Assembly (NCBI GenBank): GCA_029936295.1
Contig: JAPYTH010000006.1
Location: 1 to 64,000, forward strand
Direction of reading: 5' to 3'
Source of the DNA: TMED109 sp015660425
GTDB lineage: Bacteria; Pseudomonadota; Alphaproteobacteria; TMED109
Length of the DNA: 64,000 nucleotides
Shown here: in pieces, positions 36,733 to 46,871 of the stretch
How positions within the stretch are numbered: position 1 is the stretch's first letter
How the letters are laid out: each line of letters begins with the position of its first letter
Position numbers and translations under genes: made by a program
The notes under the pieces: generated by a model
What the model was told of the DNA's origin: nothing
Database searches by the model: none
What the model saw: only the letters and a program-made list of their open reading frames with translations

Positions 36733-37854
36733 TTACTTATTAGGTAATAAAAATTCACGTCCAATTTTAACTCTTGGAACACCGTTATATTCAACAATAT
36801 CTGCAGTGGCATAAGTTTCTGACCAGCTTTCTGGAATATAAGAGCCTGTACCAATCATATCTATAGGAGCACCAACACTAGACATTAACTTACATTTTTC
36901 TGGACTAAAACCACTTGATGCAATAATTTTAACTTTATTCCACCCTTTATTATTTAAAGCTAATCTTAAATGCCATATTGCAGCTGCACTTACTCCAGTG
37001 CCTACTAACCATTTTAATTCTTGCTCAGTCCTAAATGTACGTATAGCATGCGAAGCATTTTTATCCAATAATGCGTATGATTTTGCTGTATCCAAACCTT
37101 CCACAAATCTTCCTCCATGAGTATCAATTCTGAGTGATAATAAACCTTTATCAGCTAATTCTTTCATTACATTACATGCCTCTAAAGAATCCGTAATCTC
37201 TTTACCAAAATAATCAACTAATACAGTTAAAGGACAATTAGGATAGGTATTTGAGAACATTTTTGCAGCCTCTACTGTTGAGCCTGCATACCCTACTAAA
37301 GCATGAGGCATAGTACCTATTCCTTTCTTTTTTCCAAAAAAATGCGATGTAATATCATTTGCACTTCCTATAAAGCCTATAGCACCCTGTTCATTTTGTG
37401 CTTTTTTAGAACCTACAGAAGCTCCATATGCCATTAGCTCTTGCATATCTGATCCAGCGCAATGTCTAGCATCCATTGCTATAAAACCTACTTTGGGAAG
37501 ATCACTAGCCATACCAAAAGTATTATATGCCGCCACACATGCCCCTCCTAATTTTTGAAGATAAATTGTTTCTAAATCAACTAAAACACTTAATTTCCCT
37601 GATATATACATAAGGACCTCTCCAGCTCCAACCCATGCACCTTCCTTGAAACATTCAGTTATATTAATTTTATAACCTCTAGAACCCACAACTGATGTTA
37701 TCCAATCAACAGCAAGTTTTGGACAGTATATAACTGGCCTACGCATGAATACAGCATAAGTAACTTCCATATCACCATGCTTTTCTACAACTTTTTTCGT
37801 AAGTTTAAAATAATGATCAGTTCTTAATTCTATATCAGACTCAAATTCAGACAA
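36733..37854 (-). CDS. Nicotinate phosphoribosyltransferase-like protein
   Basis: A 373-residue protein of the nicotinate/quinolinate phosphoribosyltransferase fold. Conserved blocks are MDARHCAGSDMQELMAYGAS, SLRIDTHGGRF (phosphoribosyl site) and IIASSGFSPEKC followed by DMIGTGSYIPE. It resembles the shorter archaeal/alphaproteobacterial NAPRT subgroup rather than E. coli PncB. The product, nicotinate mononucleotide, would feed the neighbouring nadE after adenylylation. The ATG at 37854 follows an AT-rich leader with no strong Shine-Dalgarno. Confidence 0.85.
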   Translation of the reverse strand: MSEFESDIELRTDHYFKLTKKVVEKHGDMEVTYAVFMRRPVIYCPKLAVDWITSVVGSRGYKINITECFKEGAWVGAGEVLMYISGKLSVLVDLETIYLQKLGGACVAAYNTFGMASDLPKVGFIAMDARHCAGSDMQELMAYGASVGSKKAQNEQGAIGFIGSANDITSHFFGKKKGIGTMPHALVGYAGSTVEAAKMFSNTYPNCPLTVLVDYFGKEITDSLEACNVMKELADKGLLSLRIDTHGGRFVEGLDTAKSYALLDKNASHAIRTFRTEQELKWLVGTGVSAAAIWHLRLALNNKGWNKVKIIASSGFSPEKCKLMSSVGAPIDMIGTGSYIPESWSETYATADIVEYNGVPRVKIGREFLLPNK

Positions 37855-37966
37855 TAAATTTCCATTCTCTATAAAAATTATTAAAAATAACTTTTTTTTA
37901 AAACTATACTTTATGTGACTATGTGTTAATAGTTAAATTTTTATCATAAATCTTAAAAGCATATCC

Positions 37967-40027
37967 ATGAAAAAATTCATTATTATATTATCCTCTTTAT
38001 TTATGCTTAATATAAATTTATGTTTTGCTCAAATTGATGGAACTTTAACAGATAGATTAGAAAAATCCTTAATTATTGAATATTTTCCTACTTATGATGA
38101 AATCAGTCTCAATTCTATAGATCAAAGAATTTTAGAAGTAAAAAGTAATAACACGCTGTTAGGGTACATTTTTTCTACATGGGACATGGTCAAATCTCTT
38201 GGATATGATCGTCAGCCTTATGAAATAATGGTTGGACTAAATACTAATGGAACTTTAGCTGGAGCTACTTTAACTTATCATAATGAACCTCTATTTATTC
38301 ATGATATCAGTGAGGAAGATTTAGAAGAATTTGTTAAAAATTCTAAAGGACTTGATGTTTCTAAGGGGTTACCCAGAGCAACTTACAACCAACCATTACG
38401 AGCTGATACTGTTCATAGAGGCACAATATCTTCTAATCTAATGCATGAATCCTTATTTAAGTCTGCAAGGAGTGCTATAATTTCAACTAACCTTTATGGT
38501 GTAAAAAATGGAAATAGATTAAATTATTTAAAAGAAGAAAAATTAAATTGGCAAGAATTAATAGAAAAAGGTTATATAATTACGCAAAGAACATTACTAA
38601 AAGAAGCAAAAGAAAAATTTAGCAATTTAGGTCTACCCGATAAAATTATAAATTTACCAAACTTAAAAGAATTACCTACATCAGAGAAAATTTTTTTAGA
38701 CATAGCAATAGGACTGAATAATCCTCGAGCTATAGGACAGAATATTCTTGGAGAATGGAGGCATGATAAAATAATGTCTACATTTGATGCGAAAGATTAC
38801 GTTATAGTTATTGCTGGTAATGGATACTCATATAAAGGAAGTGATTGGAGAAGAACTAAAACTTTTGAAAGAATTAGAGTTATTCAAGATAATAATATTA
38901 TTACATTTAAAGCAACAGATCATACGAGAATTTTAAAAATCAATAGTTTAAATGCTCCCATATATAAAGAAATTTCCTTATTCAGAATTTCTACTGACAA
39001 AAATTTTGATCCCATTAAACCTTGGTACTTAGAAGTAATTTATTTTAATAAAGAAAACTCATCTGAAAAAATTATAATACCTTACATTCTTAGTGATAAA
39101 CTTATTATTAAACCTGAAAAAGAATTAGCAATATGGGTTAATGTATGGCTAGAGTCAAAATTTAGAATTTTAATACTATCTATTGCTTTATTAATTCTGA
39201 GTCTTATTACTATTTTTCAAGAAAAAATTAGTAAATATAGAAAAATATTTAGATATATAAGAATTTCTTATTTAAGTTTTACATTAATTTGGATTGGTTG
39301 GTACACAGGCGCTCAATTATCTATCTTTAATATTTTATCTCTTGTAAGAATTCCTATAACTGGAGCAGACTTAAATTATTTTTTAATTGATCCTCTAATA
39401 TTCATAATTTTAGCCTTCACAATAATCTCTACTTTAATATTAGGGAGAGGATTATTTTGCGGCTGGCTTTGTCCATTTGGAGCATTACAAGAATTAATTG
39501 GCTGGATAGCTAAAAATTTAGGAATCAAGAAAAAAGAAATTCCAGAAAAATACTATAGTAAATTATGGACAATAAAGTACTTTATTTTAGTGTCCATTAT
39601 TGGAATATCTTTTATTTCTATGGAAACAGCATCAACTATAGCTGAAGTTGAACCGTTTAAAACTGCAATAATGCGTCATTTTAATAGAGGGCTACCGTAT
39701 GTAAGTTATGCTGTTATATTGTTAAGTTTAAGTGTTTTTATGGAAAGAGGCTTTTGTAGATTTATTTGTCCTTTAGGTGGAAGTTTAGCCGTTATAGGAA
39801 AACTAAGAATTACTGACCATCTTAAAAGAAGAAAAGAATGTGGAAGTCCATGCAATATATGTTCTAATTCATGTCCTGTGAAGGCTATACCGTCGCAAGG
39901 CATAAATAAGGGGAAAATGATTATGAGTGAATGTTTTAGATGCCTAGACTGCCAATTAGAATATGTTGATACTAAAAGATGTCCTCCATTAGTAAAAATA
40001 CAAAAACTTAGGTTAAAAGAAGCCTAA
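37967..40027 (+). CDS. NosR-like flavinylated membrane iron-sulfur protein
   Basis: A 686-residue protein. It has a signal peptide (1-21), a periplasmic FMN-binding domain with a likely flavin-linking Thr153 in HRGTISSN, and about six transmembrane segments from residue 400. Paired CX3CP motifs (FCGWLCP near 497, CRFICP near 597) and cytoplasmic ferredoxin-like clusters (CGSPCNICSNSCPVKAI near 625 and CFRCLDC) follow. This is the full NosR/NirI layout, which moves electrons across the membrane to a periplasmic acceptor. nosZ is not in the window. The next gene, two bases on, encodes the matching flavin transferase. The partner reductase is unknown. Confidence 0.88.
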   Translation: MKKFIIILSSLFMLNINLCFAQIDGTLTDRLEKSLIIEYFPTYDEISLNSIDQRILEVKSNNTLLGYIFSTWDMVKSLGYDRQPYEIMVGLNTNGTLAGATLTYHNEPLFIHDISEEDLEEFVKNSKGLDVSKGLPRATYNQPLRADTVHRGTISSNLMHESLFKSARSAIISTNLYGVKNGNRLNYLKEEKLNWQELIEKGYIITQRTLLKEAKEKFSNLGLPDKIINLPNLKELPTSEKIFLDIAIGLNNPRAIGQNILGEWRHDKIMSTFDAKDYVIVIAGNGYSYKGSDWRRTKTFERIRVIQDNNIITFKATDHTRILKINSLNAPIYKEISLFRISTDKNFDPIKPWYLEVIYFNKENSSEKIIIPYILSDKLIIKPEKELAIWVNVWLESKFRILILSIALLILSLITIFQEKISKYRKIFRYIRISYLSFTLIWIGWYTGAQLSIFNILSLVRIPITGADLNYFLIDPLIFIILAFTIISTLILGRGLFCGWLCPFGALQELIGWIAKNLGIKKKEIPEKYYSKLWTIKYFILVSIIGISFISMETASTIAEVEPFKTAIMRHFNRGLPYVSYAVILLSLSVFMERGFCRFICPLGGSLAVIGKLRITDHLKRRKECGSPCNICSNSCPVKAIPSQGINKGKMIMSECFRCLDCQLEYVDTKRCPPLVKIQKLRLKEA

Positions 40028-40028
40028 T

Positions 40029-40919
40029 ATGAGCAATATTATATCAAGAAGAAATATTATCAAAATATCTGCAAGCGCGATTTCTATGCTACCATTTTAT
40101 TCATATGCAAATAAAAATATTCATACTTTTAATTGGAAAGGTTTTGCTCTTGGAAACCCTGTAGAAATGAGCATCCATACAAAAAATAAAGTCCATTTGG
40201 AAAAGATACTTTTTTTAGTTACCTCAGAAATAAATAGATTAGATCAAATTTTCTATTTACAAAATGGCTATAGTAAAATTAATTTATTAAATAAAAATAA
40301 AGTTCTTATTAATCCAGATGTAGAATTAATTAATGCTATATATCTATCTGAAAAATTTTTTAAAATTAGTAAAGGTTCTTTTGACATAACGATACAACCT
40401 CTATGGAATGCTTATGCATCCGGAGAAAAAATTAATATAGATGGTATAGGATTTAATAATATTGATATCTCTAAAAGAAAAATAACATTATTAAACAAAC
40501 ATACTGAACTTACTTTAAATTCATTATCACAAGGAATATTAACAGATAGAATTCATGAAATATTGATGAATTCAGGTATAAAAAGTCATTTAATCAATTT
40601 TGGAGAAGGTAAATCATCAGGATTAGCTCCCAATGAAAAGAAATGGACATTAAATATAAATAATAAATTCGTAGATATCACAAATAAAGGGTTTTCTGTG
40701 AGTGAAGCTAACAGTACAATACTTCCAAATAATAAGAGTCACTTGTTTAATGCAAATATTTATACTTCTGCCTTAAATATACCACCAAAAACAACTGTAA
40801 TAGCCAACTCTGCTACATTAGCAGATGGATTGTCTACAACTTATGCAGTATCAAATAATATTGTAAGAAATAATTTAGTAAAAGATTTTTCAGAAGCTCA
40901 GTTTATAATTAATACATGA
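40029..40919 (+). CDS. NosX/ApbE-type FAD:protein FMN transferase
   Basis: A 296-residue periplasmic enzyme expected to attach FMN covalently to the NosR-like protein encoded two bases upstream. It begins with a Tat-type signal (SRRNIIKISASAISM). Family blocks are GSFDITIQPLWNAY, TLNSLSQGILTDRI (where ordinary ApbE has a DLGGIAKGY-like motif) and HLINFGEG. The metal/FAD Asp lies in SATLADGLSTTYA. The LNS-QG-DRI form matches NosX rather than generic ApbE. It is slightly short for the family. The pair forms a two-gene operon. Confidence 0.85.
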   Translation: MSNIISRRNIIKISASAISMLPFYSYANKNIHTFNWKGFALGNPVEMSIHTKNKVHLEKILFLVTSEINRLDQIFYLQNGYSKINLLNKNKVLINPDVELINAIYLSEKFFKISKGSFDITIQPLWNAYASGEKINIDGIGFNNIDISKRKITLLNKHTELTLNSLSQGILTDRIHEILMNSGIKSHLINFGEGKSSGLAPNEKKWTLNINNKFVDITNKGFSVSEANSTILPNNKSHLFNANIYTSALNIPPKTTVIANSATLADGLSTTYAVSNNIVRNNLVKDFSEAQFIINT

Positions 40920-40929
40920 GGATTAACTA

Positions 40930-42279
40930 CTATCTATGTTTACTTAATTCTTCAGAAAGTTTAAAAGCCAGTTCTAACCCTTGATTTGCATTTAATCTTG
41001 GATCACAATGCGTATTATATCTATCACCTAAATTTTCTTCCTTAATTTCTTGATCACCCCCAACACATTCTGTAACATCTTGACCCGTCATTTCTAAATG
41101 GATTCCTCCAGCATAGGTTCCCTCAGATCTATGAATTTGAAAAAATTGCACTACTTCATTCATAATATTATCAAAAGCTCTAGTTTTATAGCCTGTCTGC
41201 GCTTTAAAGGTATTTCCATGCATTGGGTCACATGACCAAACTACTTTCATTCCTTCACTCTCAACTTTTCTTACTAAGCTAGGTAATACATCTCCTATTT
41301 TATCTTTTCCCATTCGAGATATTAAAGTAAGCTTTCCTGCTTCATTTTCTGGATTTAGCTTATTTATTAATTTAATTATATCCTCACTACTAGTTGTAGG
41401 ACCAATTTTAACTCCTATAGGATTGCCAATACCTCTGATAAACTCTACATGTGCTTCATTTAAAGATCTAGTTCTCTCTCCAATCCAAAGCATATGTGAA
41501 GAACAATCATAATATTTACCAGTTAAACTATCTATTCTAGTTAAACTTTGTTCATAACCTAATAATAAAGCTTCATGAGATGTAAAAAAATCTACCTTAG
41601 ATATCAAACCAGCTGTATTCTTATTAATTCCACAAGCCTTCATGAAATCTAGACACTCTCCAATTCGATCAGCAATCATACGATATTTATTAGCTTGAGT
41701 ACTACCTTCTAAAAACTCTAAATTCCATCGATGGACTTCATGTAAATCAGCATAGCCTCCAGAGGCAAAAGCTCTTAATAGATTTAAAGATGAAGCTGCT
41801 TGACTATATGCTTTAATCATTCTTTCTGGGTCAGGTTCTCTTTGTTCTTTTGTAAATTCAATACCATTAATGATATCACCTAGATATGAAGGAAGTTTAC
41901 TACCTTCCCTATTCTCTATGGGTTCTGATCTAGGCTTAGCAAATTGACCTGCCAATCTTCCTACTTTAATAATGGGCAGAGAGGCACCATAAGTTAAAAC
42001 AGCAGCCATTTGTAGTATTAATCTAAAGGTATCCCTCAGATTATCAGCATTAAACTCAGCAAAAGACTCAGCACAATCCCCACCTTGTAATAAAAAGGCC
42101 TTGCCTTCAGACACATTTGCTAATTTTTCTTTTAACGTTCTAGCCTCTCCAGCAAATACTAGTGGGGGCAGAGATTTTAATTTTTCTTCTACAGATTTTA
42201 ATGCACCTATATCACTATACGTAGGTTGATGCTTAACAGTAAACTCTCTCCAAGAATCTATAGACCAATCAGAATTCAT
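40930..42279 (-). CDS. 3-deoxy-7-phosphoheptulonate synthase, class II
   Basis: First enzyme of the shikimate pathway (PEP + erythrose-4-P to DAHP). It is 449 residues, class II (plant/mycobacterial type). Motifs are FLLQGGDCAESF, VGRLAGQFAKPRS, KIGPTTSSED, WSCDPMHGNTF and the metal-binding GGIHLEMTGQDVTEC. It is single-copy here, convergent with the flavin transferase gene (10 bases between stops) and downstream of gor. Confidence 0.95.
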   Translation of the reverse strand: MNSDWSIDSWREFTVKHQPTYSDIGALKSVEEKLKSLPPLVFAGEARTLKEKLANVSEGKAFLLQGGDCAESFAEFNADNLRDTFRLILQMAAVLTYGASLPIIKVGRLAGQFAKPRSEPIENREGSKLPSYLGDIINGIEFTKEQREPDPERMIKAYSQAASSLNLLRAFASGGYADLHEVHRWNLEFLEGSTQANKYRMIADRIGECLDFMKACGINKNTAGLISKVDFFTSHEALLLGYEQSLTRIDSLTGKYYDCSSHMLWIGERTRSLNEAHVEFIRGIGNPIGVKIGPTTSSEDIIKLINKLNPENEAGKLTLISRMGKDKIGDVLPSLVRKVESEGMKVVWSCDPMHGNTFKAQTGYKTRAFDNIMNEVVQFFQIHRSEGTYAGGIHLEMTGQDVTECVGGDQEIKEENLGDRYNTHCDPRLNANQGLELAFKLSEELSKHR

Positions 42280-42371
42280 AACTTAATCACCTAAAATACC
42301 TATTTAAATAATATTGAGCATTATGCTTACTGTTTGTAATTGTTATTTACAAGTTTTAATTATATTAAAAT

Positions 42372-43730
42372 TTATTTTAAAGTTACTAGTTCTTCTGCAG
42401 TTGTAGGATGAATACCCATTGTATTATCAAAATCACTCTTAGTTGCCCCCGCTTTTATAGCAACAGAACATATTTGAATAATTTCTGGCATATCATCACC
42501 GATACCATGAATTCCAAGAACTTTATTATCTTTTTTGCTAACTATCATTTTAATAAAAATTTTAGTATCTCTTCCACCTAGTGTTTGCTTCATAGGCTTA
42601 AATAATGTTTTATAAATATCAATACCTCCGTCCTCGGCATATAATTTATTAGCCTCTAATTCATTTAATCCAACAACACCAATAGCAGGCTGGGAAAAAA
42701 CTGCAGAGGCTACATTTTCATAGTCACAAATTTTATTCATCCCTCCAAAAAGATTGTCAGAAAATACTTGTCCTTCCGCAATAGCCACTGGAGTCAGGTT
42801 AATCCTATTAGTAACATCTCCTATGGCATAAATATTTTGAATATTAGTTTGGTTCTTATCATCTACAATAATTTCACCTACATCTCCTGTTTTTATACCT
42901 ATTTCATTTAATCCTAATCCATTTATATTTGGAACTCTTCCAGTTGCAAACATAACCTCATTTGATATTATTTCTTGTCCATTACTTAATATAACAGACA
43001 AACCTTTATGTGTTTTAAAAATTGAATTTATTTTTGTTTCTGTCAAAACTTGAATATTATTTTTTATATATTCCTCCTTAATAAAATTTGAGATATCTTG
43101 ATCAAAGCCTCTTAATATATTTTTCCCCCTGTAAACCAATGTTACTTTTGAGCCTAAAGATGCGAATATACCAGCAAATTCTAATGCTATATAACCGCCT
43201 CCATTAATAATAATACTCCTGGGTAAAGTCTTTAGGTCCAAAGCTTGATCTGAATTAATACATAATTCTATACCTTCTAGTTTAGGAAAATATGTTTTTC
43301 CTCCGACAGCTATTAAAATAGTCTTAGCTTTTATAATATTACCATTTACTTCAACTTCATTGTTACCAACAATTTTTCCAAAACCATTTATAATTATTAC
43401 CTTGGACAATAAATTTAAATAAATATTATTTAACCTATCTAATTCATTATCTTTCAACTTAATAAGTTTAGACCAATTATGTTTAATAGATCCTATATCC
43501 CAACCAAAGCCAACCGCATCTTCTATCTCATGAGCAATATGTGATCCATAAACTAAGAGTTTTTTAGGTACGCATCCTCTTAGTACACATGTACCTCCAA
43601 CACGAACACTTTCTATTATAGCAACTTTAGCACCATAATTTGCTGCTATTCTAGCTGCCCTTACCCCTCCAGATCCAGCTCCTATAACTATTAAATCATA
43701 ATCTTTTGTATTTATTGTTTTATTTATCAA
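42372..43730 (-). CDS. gor: Glutathione-disulfide reductase
   Basis: A 452-residue FAD/NADPH disulfide reductase that keeps glutathione reduced. The FAD motif is VIGAGSGGVRAAR. The redox-active Cys pair is in GGTCVLRGCVPKK, the NADP-binding site in NGGGYIALEFAGIFASLG, and the catalytic His-Glu in GIHPTTAEELVTL at the C-terminus. It is consistent with the glutaredoxin and GST genes in the window. The Arg residues of the second Rossmann motif (VYRGKNILRGFD) favour NADPH. Confidence 0.93.
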   Translation of the reverse strand: MINKTINTKDYDLIVIGAGSGGVRAARIAANYGAKVAIIESVRVGGTCVLRGCVPKKLLVYGSHIAHEIEDAVGFGWDIGSIKHNWSKLIKLKDNELDRLNNIYLNLLSKVIIINGFGKIVGNNEVEVNGNIIKAKTILIAVGGKTYFPKLEGIELCINSDQALDLKTLPRSIIINGGGYIALEFAGIFASLGSKVTLVYRGKNILRGFDQDISNFIKEEYIKNNIQVLTETKINSIFKTHKGLSVILSNGQEIISNEVMFATGRVPNINGLGLNEIGIKTGDVGEIIVDDKNQTNIQNIYAIGDVTNRINLTPVAIAEGQVFSDNLFGGMNKICDYENVASAVFSQPAIGVVGLNELEANKLYAEDGGIDIYKTLFKPMKQTLGGRDTKIFIKMIVSKKDNKVLGIHGIGDDMPEIIQICSVAIKAGATKSDFDNTMGIHPTTAEELVTLK

Positions 43731-43800
43731 TGTGTAATCCTATATAAATGTAATATTAGTTTATATATATTTCTTTACATTATAATGCTAGATTATTTTA

Positions 43801-44226
43801 ATGAGATTTTTTTTTATTTTATATATATTTTTTTTAGTTAACTCAGTAAAAGCACAAGAAATAGAAAAGTGTGAAGAAAGATATAACTCATTTAAAACTT
43901 CTGAATGCTTAAAAATATTAAAAAGAAAACTAACTAACTATAAATTATCTATTAAAATCTATTCTCCTAATAATACTCTTTATAAGAATAAAAATATTTA
44001 TGTGAGTATATGTAAAAAAAGTTTAACAAGTCATAAATATTCTGGTGTTGATGGAAGTATAGACATTAAACTTAAGCCTAAATATTTAAAAAATTGTGAA
44101 TCTTTAATATCAATAGATATTATAAGTGAATATGGGCAATGCACTGAAGGAAAATATGCAATTGCTAACTGGAATTCTTTGTACATGGAAAATTTAGTTT
44201 ATTTTTCATGTTCAAATTTAAAATAA
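43801..44226 (+). CDS. Small secreted Cys-containing protein, unknown function
   Basis: A 141-residue protein with a clear signal peptide (MRFFFILYIFFLVNSVKAQ). The mature part contains six Cys (for example in KCEERYN, SECLKI, SICKKS, KNCESL), consistent with disulfides in the periplasm. I recognise no family. Its 3' end overlaps the convergent glycosyltransferase gene by 28 bases. Confidence 0.65.
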   Translation: MRFFFILYIFFLVNSVKAQEIEKCEERYNSFKTSECLKILKRKLTNYKLSIKIYSPNNTLYKNKNIYVSICKKSLTSHKYSGVDGSIDIKLKPKYLKNCESLISIDIISEYGQCTEGKYAIANWNSLYMENLVYFSCSNLK

Positions 44227-45272
44227 TTATTAATATTAATACTTAAAACTTTTTGAAGATTATTAATACTATAAAAATTTTCTATATGTTTTCTAGCAGA
44301 TATAGAAATATTCTTATGAATTTCAGGATTATCTATTAGTTTAATAATGCTTTCTGCCATTTCACTTGGCTCTTTTTTAGATACTAAAATACCATTCTTA
44401 TTATTATCAATAATTTCTGATGGACCATCACAATTTGTTGAGATAACTGATTTAGCATTTGCCATTGCCTCAATAACTGTTAAGCCAAATGGTTCAAAAT
44501 GCGAAGGTTGACAAAATATATCAATTTTATCATAAAAACTTTTCTTATCTTTTACCCAGCCTGGAAATTCTAGTTCTTTTAAGTCTTTTGAAGTATTTCT
44601 TAATTTATTATATAATTCACCGTCACCGGCCAAAATTGCTTTAAAAGGAATCCCCCTCTTTTTAAGTATTTTTAAAGCAGTTATAAAATCATAAAAACCT
44701 TTTTTATCAACCATTCTTCCTAATGCGCCTATAACAATATTTTTACTGGAGAAATTTTTTAATTTAAATTCAGGCAAATCTATTAGAACATTAGGACAAT
44801 AAACACATTTATTTTTACTAACTCCTAAATCTATTAGTTGATCATTAATAATATGATTTACAGAAAATATCATATCTGCTTTTTTAAAATACTTAAGTTG
44901 ACTAATTTTAGCTGTATGATTGACCGCAAAAACGGGTTTAGTGCTATTCTTTTTTATAGTGTCTATTAATCTAGCGTTGTGCACAAAACAAATATCACAC
45001 TTATTAACTATATTTAAAATCCATTTAGATAAGCCAAATTTTAATAAAATACTATCTAACCAATTATACTTATGTACAGTTAAAAAATTGTCCTTATTAT
45101 AAATATTTTTAGTGCAATATTCAATAGAACTAATAGCATCAGAGGTTTTATATAAAATTACACTAATTTTATAACCTTCTTTTATTAAAGCAGCAGTATG
45201 TATACCTACCATTGTAGATATACCTCCTGCCTTTACATCTGTAGAAATTAAAACTAAGTTCTTATTTTTCAT
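44199..45272 (-). CDS. Glycosyltransferase family 4 protein
   Basis: A 357-residue GT-B fold retaining glycosyltransferase. It has the N-terminal glycine-rich loop KAGGISTMVG, the linker VIGALGRMVDKKGFYD and the E-x7-E motif EPFGLTVIEAMA near residue 265. It probably adds a sugar to lipopolysaccharide or another surface glycan. The acceptor is unknown. GDP-fucose genes lie about 10 kb away (54691-56732). It is 17 bases downstream of the semialdehyde dehydrogenase gene on the same strand. Confidence 0.85.
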   Translation of the reverse strand: MKNKNLVLISTDVKAGGISTMVGIHTAALIKEGYKISVILYKTSDAISSIEYCTKNIYNKDNFLTVHKYNWLDSILLKFGLSKWILNIVNKCDICFVHNARLIDTIKKNSTKPVFAVNHTAKISQLKYFKKADMIFSVNHIINDQLIDLGVSKNKCVYCPNVLIDLPEFKLKNFSSKNIVIGALGRMVDKKGFYDFITALKILKKRGIPFKAILAGDGELYNKLRNTSKDLKELEFPGWVKDKKSFYDKIDIFCQPSHFEPFGLTVIEAMANAKSVISTNCDGPSEIIDNNKNGILVSKKEPSEMAESIIKLIDNPEIHKNISISARKHIENFYSINNLQKVLSININNYFKFEHEK

Positions 45273-45289
45273 TAATAAAAGCTATATAT

Positions 45290-46783
45290 TTATGTATTTA
45301 TTCCAGCAATAAGCATATATTTAGTTTCTAAATATTCATCTATACCTTCGGCAGCACCTTCGCGACCTATACCAGATTCTTTAATTCCACCAAAAGGAGC
45401 AACTTCTGTTGATATAACCCCAGCATTAACACCCACCATTCCATATTCTAAAGCTTCAGCTACTCTATAAATTCTTCCAATATCTCTACTATAAAAATAG
45501 CTCGCTAAACCATAATTAGTATCATTAGCCATTTCAATTACCTCTTCTTCTGTAGAAAACTTAATTAAAGGTGCAATTGGACCAAACGTTTCTTCATAAA
45601 ATATTTTCATCTTATTTGTAACATTTGTCAGAACAGTTGGCTTATAGAATTGTTTGCCAGCATTGTCTAATGAACCACCAGTCATTACTGTTGCTCCCTT
45701 CTCTACGGCATCTTCTACATGACTATGAACTTTATTTATAGCCGCCATAGTAATTAATGGTCCTATTTGAGCACCATCTTCTCTACCATCAGAAACTTTA
45801 AGAGCAGCAGATTTTTCAGAGAATTTCTTAGCAAACTCATCATAAATTTTCTCATGAACAAATATTCTATTAGCAGACACACAAACTTGACCACTATTAC
45901 GATATTTATTAGCCATTGCACCCTCTACAGCTTCATCTATATCAGCATCATCAAAAATTATTAATGGAGCATGCCCACCTAATTCCATAGATACTTTTTT
46001 TATTGTAGACGCAGCCTTTGCGATTAATGCTCTGCCTACATTAGTAGAACCTGTAAAAGAAATTTTTCTAACATACTTATTAGTACAAAGCTCATCTCCA
46101 ACTTCAGCAACTTTTTCTTCTGAAACTGAAACAAGGTTTATAACACCTTTTGGCATACCTGCGCGATGTGCTAGTTCAACTAAAGCAGTAGCAGAAAAAG
46201 GAGTGGAACCAGCTGGTTTTATTACTACAGGACATCCTGCTGCTAATGCAGGTGCTACTTTTCTTGTAATCATTGCTGCAGGAAAATTCCAAGGAGTTAT
46301 AATTCCACAAACTCCAATAGCTTGTTTAATTGTCATAATTCGTCTATCAGCCATGGTAGAAGGAATTGTTTTTCCATAAGTTCTTTTAGCTTCTTCAGAA
46401 AACCAATCAGTAAACCATGACGCATAAATAATTTCTCCTCTTGAATCCGCAATAGGCTTACCATTTTCTAAAGTCATAATCAGTGCTAAATCATCAATAT
46501 TTTCTAATATAAGTTCATGCCAACGGCGAATAATAATAGATCTGTCTTTACCTGTTAATTTCTTCCAATTATTCCAAGAACTATTTGCAGCTTCTATAGC
46601 TCTTATAGTTTCATTCTTAGACACATTTGGCATAGTACCTACTAATGATAAGTCTGATGGATTATAAACATCAAAAGTGTCACCACTATCTGAATCAACC
46701 CACTCACCATCAATAAAACATTGTTGTTTAAATAAATTTTTATCTTTTAATTGAAAGGTTAAATCACTTACATCTATATCCAT
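45290..46783 (-). CDS. gabD: NAD(P)-dependent succinate-semialdehyde dehydrogenase
   Basis: An aldehyde dehydrogenase of 497 residues that oxidises succinate semialdehyde to succinate. I chose the ATG at 46783 because GGAGAG lies just upstream; the ATG at 46795 is the longer option. Motifs are the PWNFPAAMITRK segment, the catalytic Glu in SMELGGHAP and the Cys in NSGQVCVSANR. The GabD subgroup is indicated by GIGREGAAEGIDEYLETKY. No GABA aminotransferase lies next to it, so glutarate semialdehyde is also a possible substrate, which would connect to gcdH. Confidence 0.88.
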   Translation of the reverse strand: MDIDVSDLTFQLKDKNLFKQQCFIDGEWVDSDSGDTFDVYNPSDLSLVGTMPNVSKNETIRAIEAANSSWNNWKKLTGKDRSIIIRRWHELILENIDDLALIMTLENGKPIADSRGEIIYASWFTDWFSEEAKRTYGKTIPSTMADRRIMTIKQAIGVCGIITPWNFPAAMITRKVAPALAAGCPVVIKPAGSTPFSATALVELAHRAGMPKGVINLVSVSEEKVAEVGDELCTNKYVRKISFTGSTNVGRALIAKAASTIKKVSMELGGHAPLIIFDDADIDEAVEGAMANKYRNSGQVCVSANRIFVHEKIYDEFAKKFSEKSAALKVSDGREDGAQIGPLITMAAINKVHSHVEDAVEKGATVMTGGSLDNAGKQFYKPTVLTNVTNKMKIFYEETFGPIAPLIKFSTEEEVIEMANDTNYGLASYFYSRDIGRIYRVAEALEYGMVGVNAGVISTEVAPFGGIKESGIGREGAAEGIDEYLETKYMLIAGINT

Positions 46784-46871
46784 AAAACTCTCCATAAATT
46801 AAAATATGTACGTAAAATTATATTAGTAAAAATATAGATAAATTCATATATAAATTTAAAAAATATTAAAT

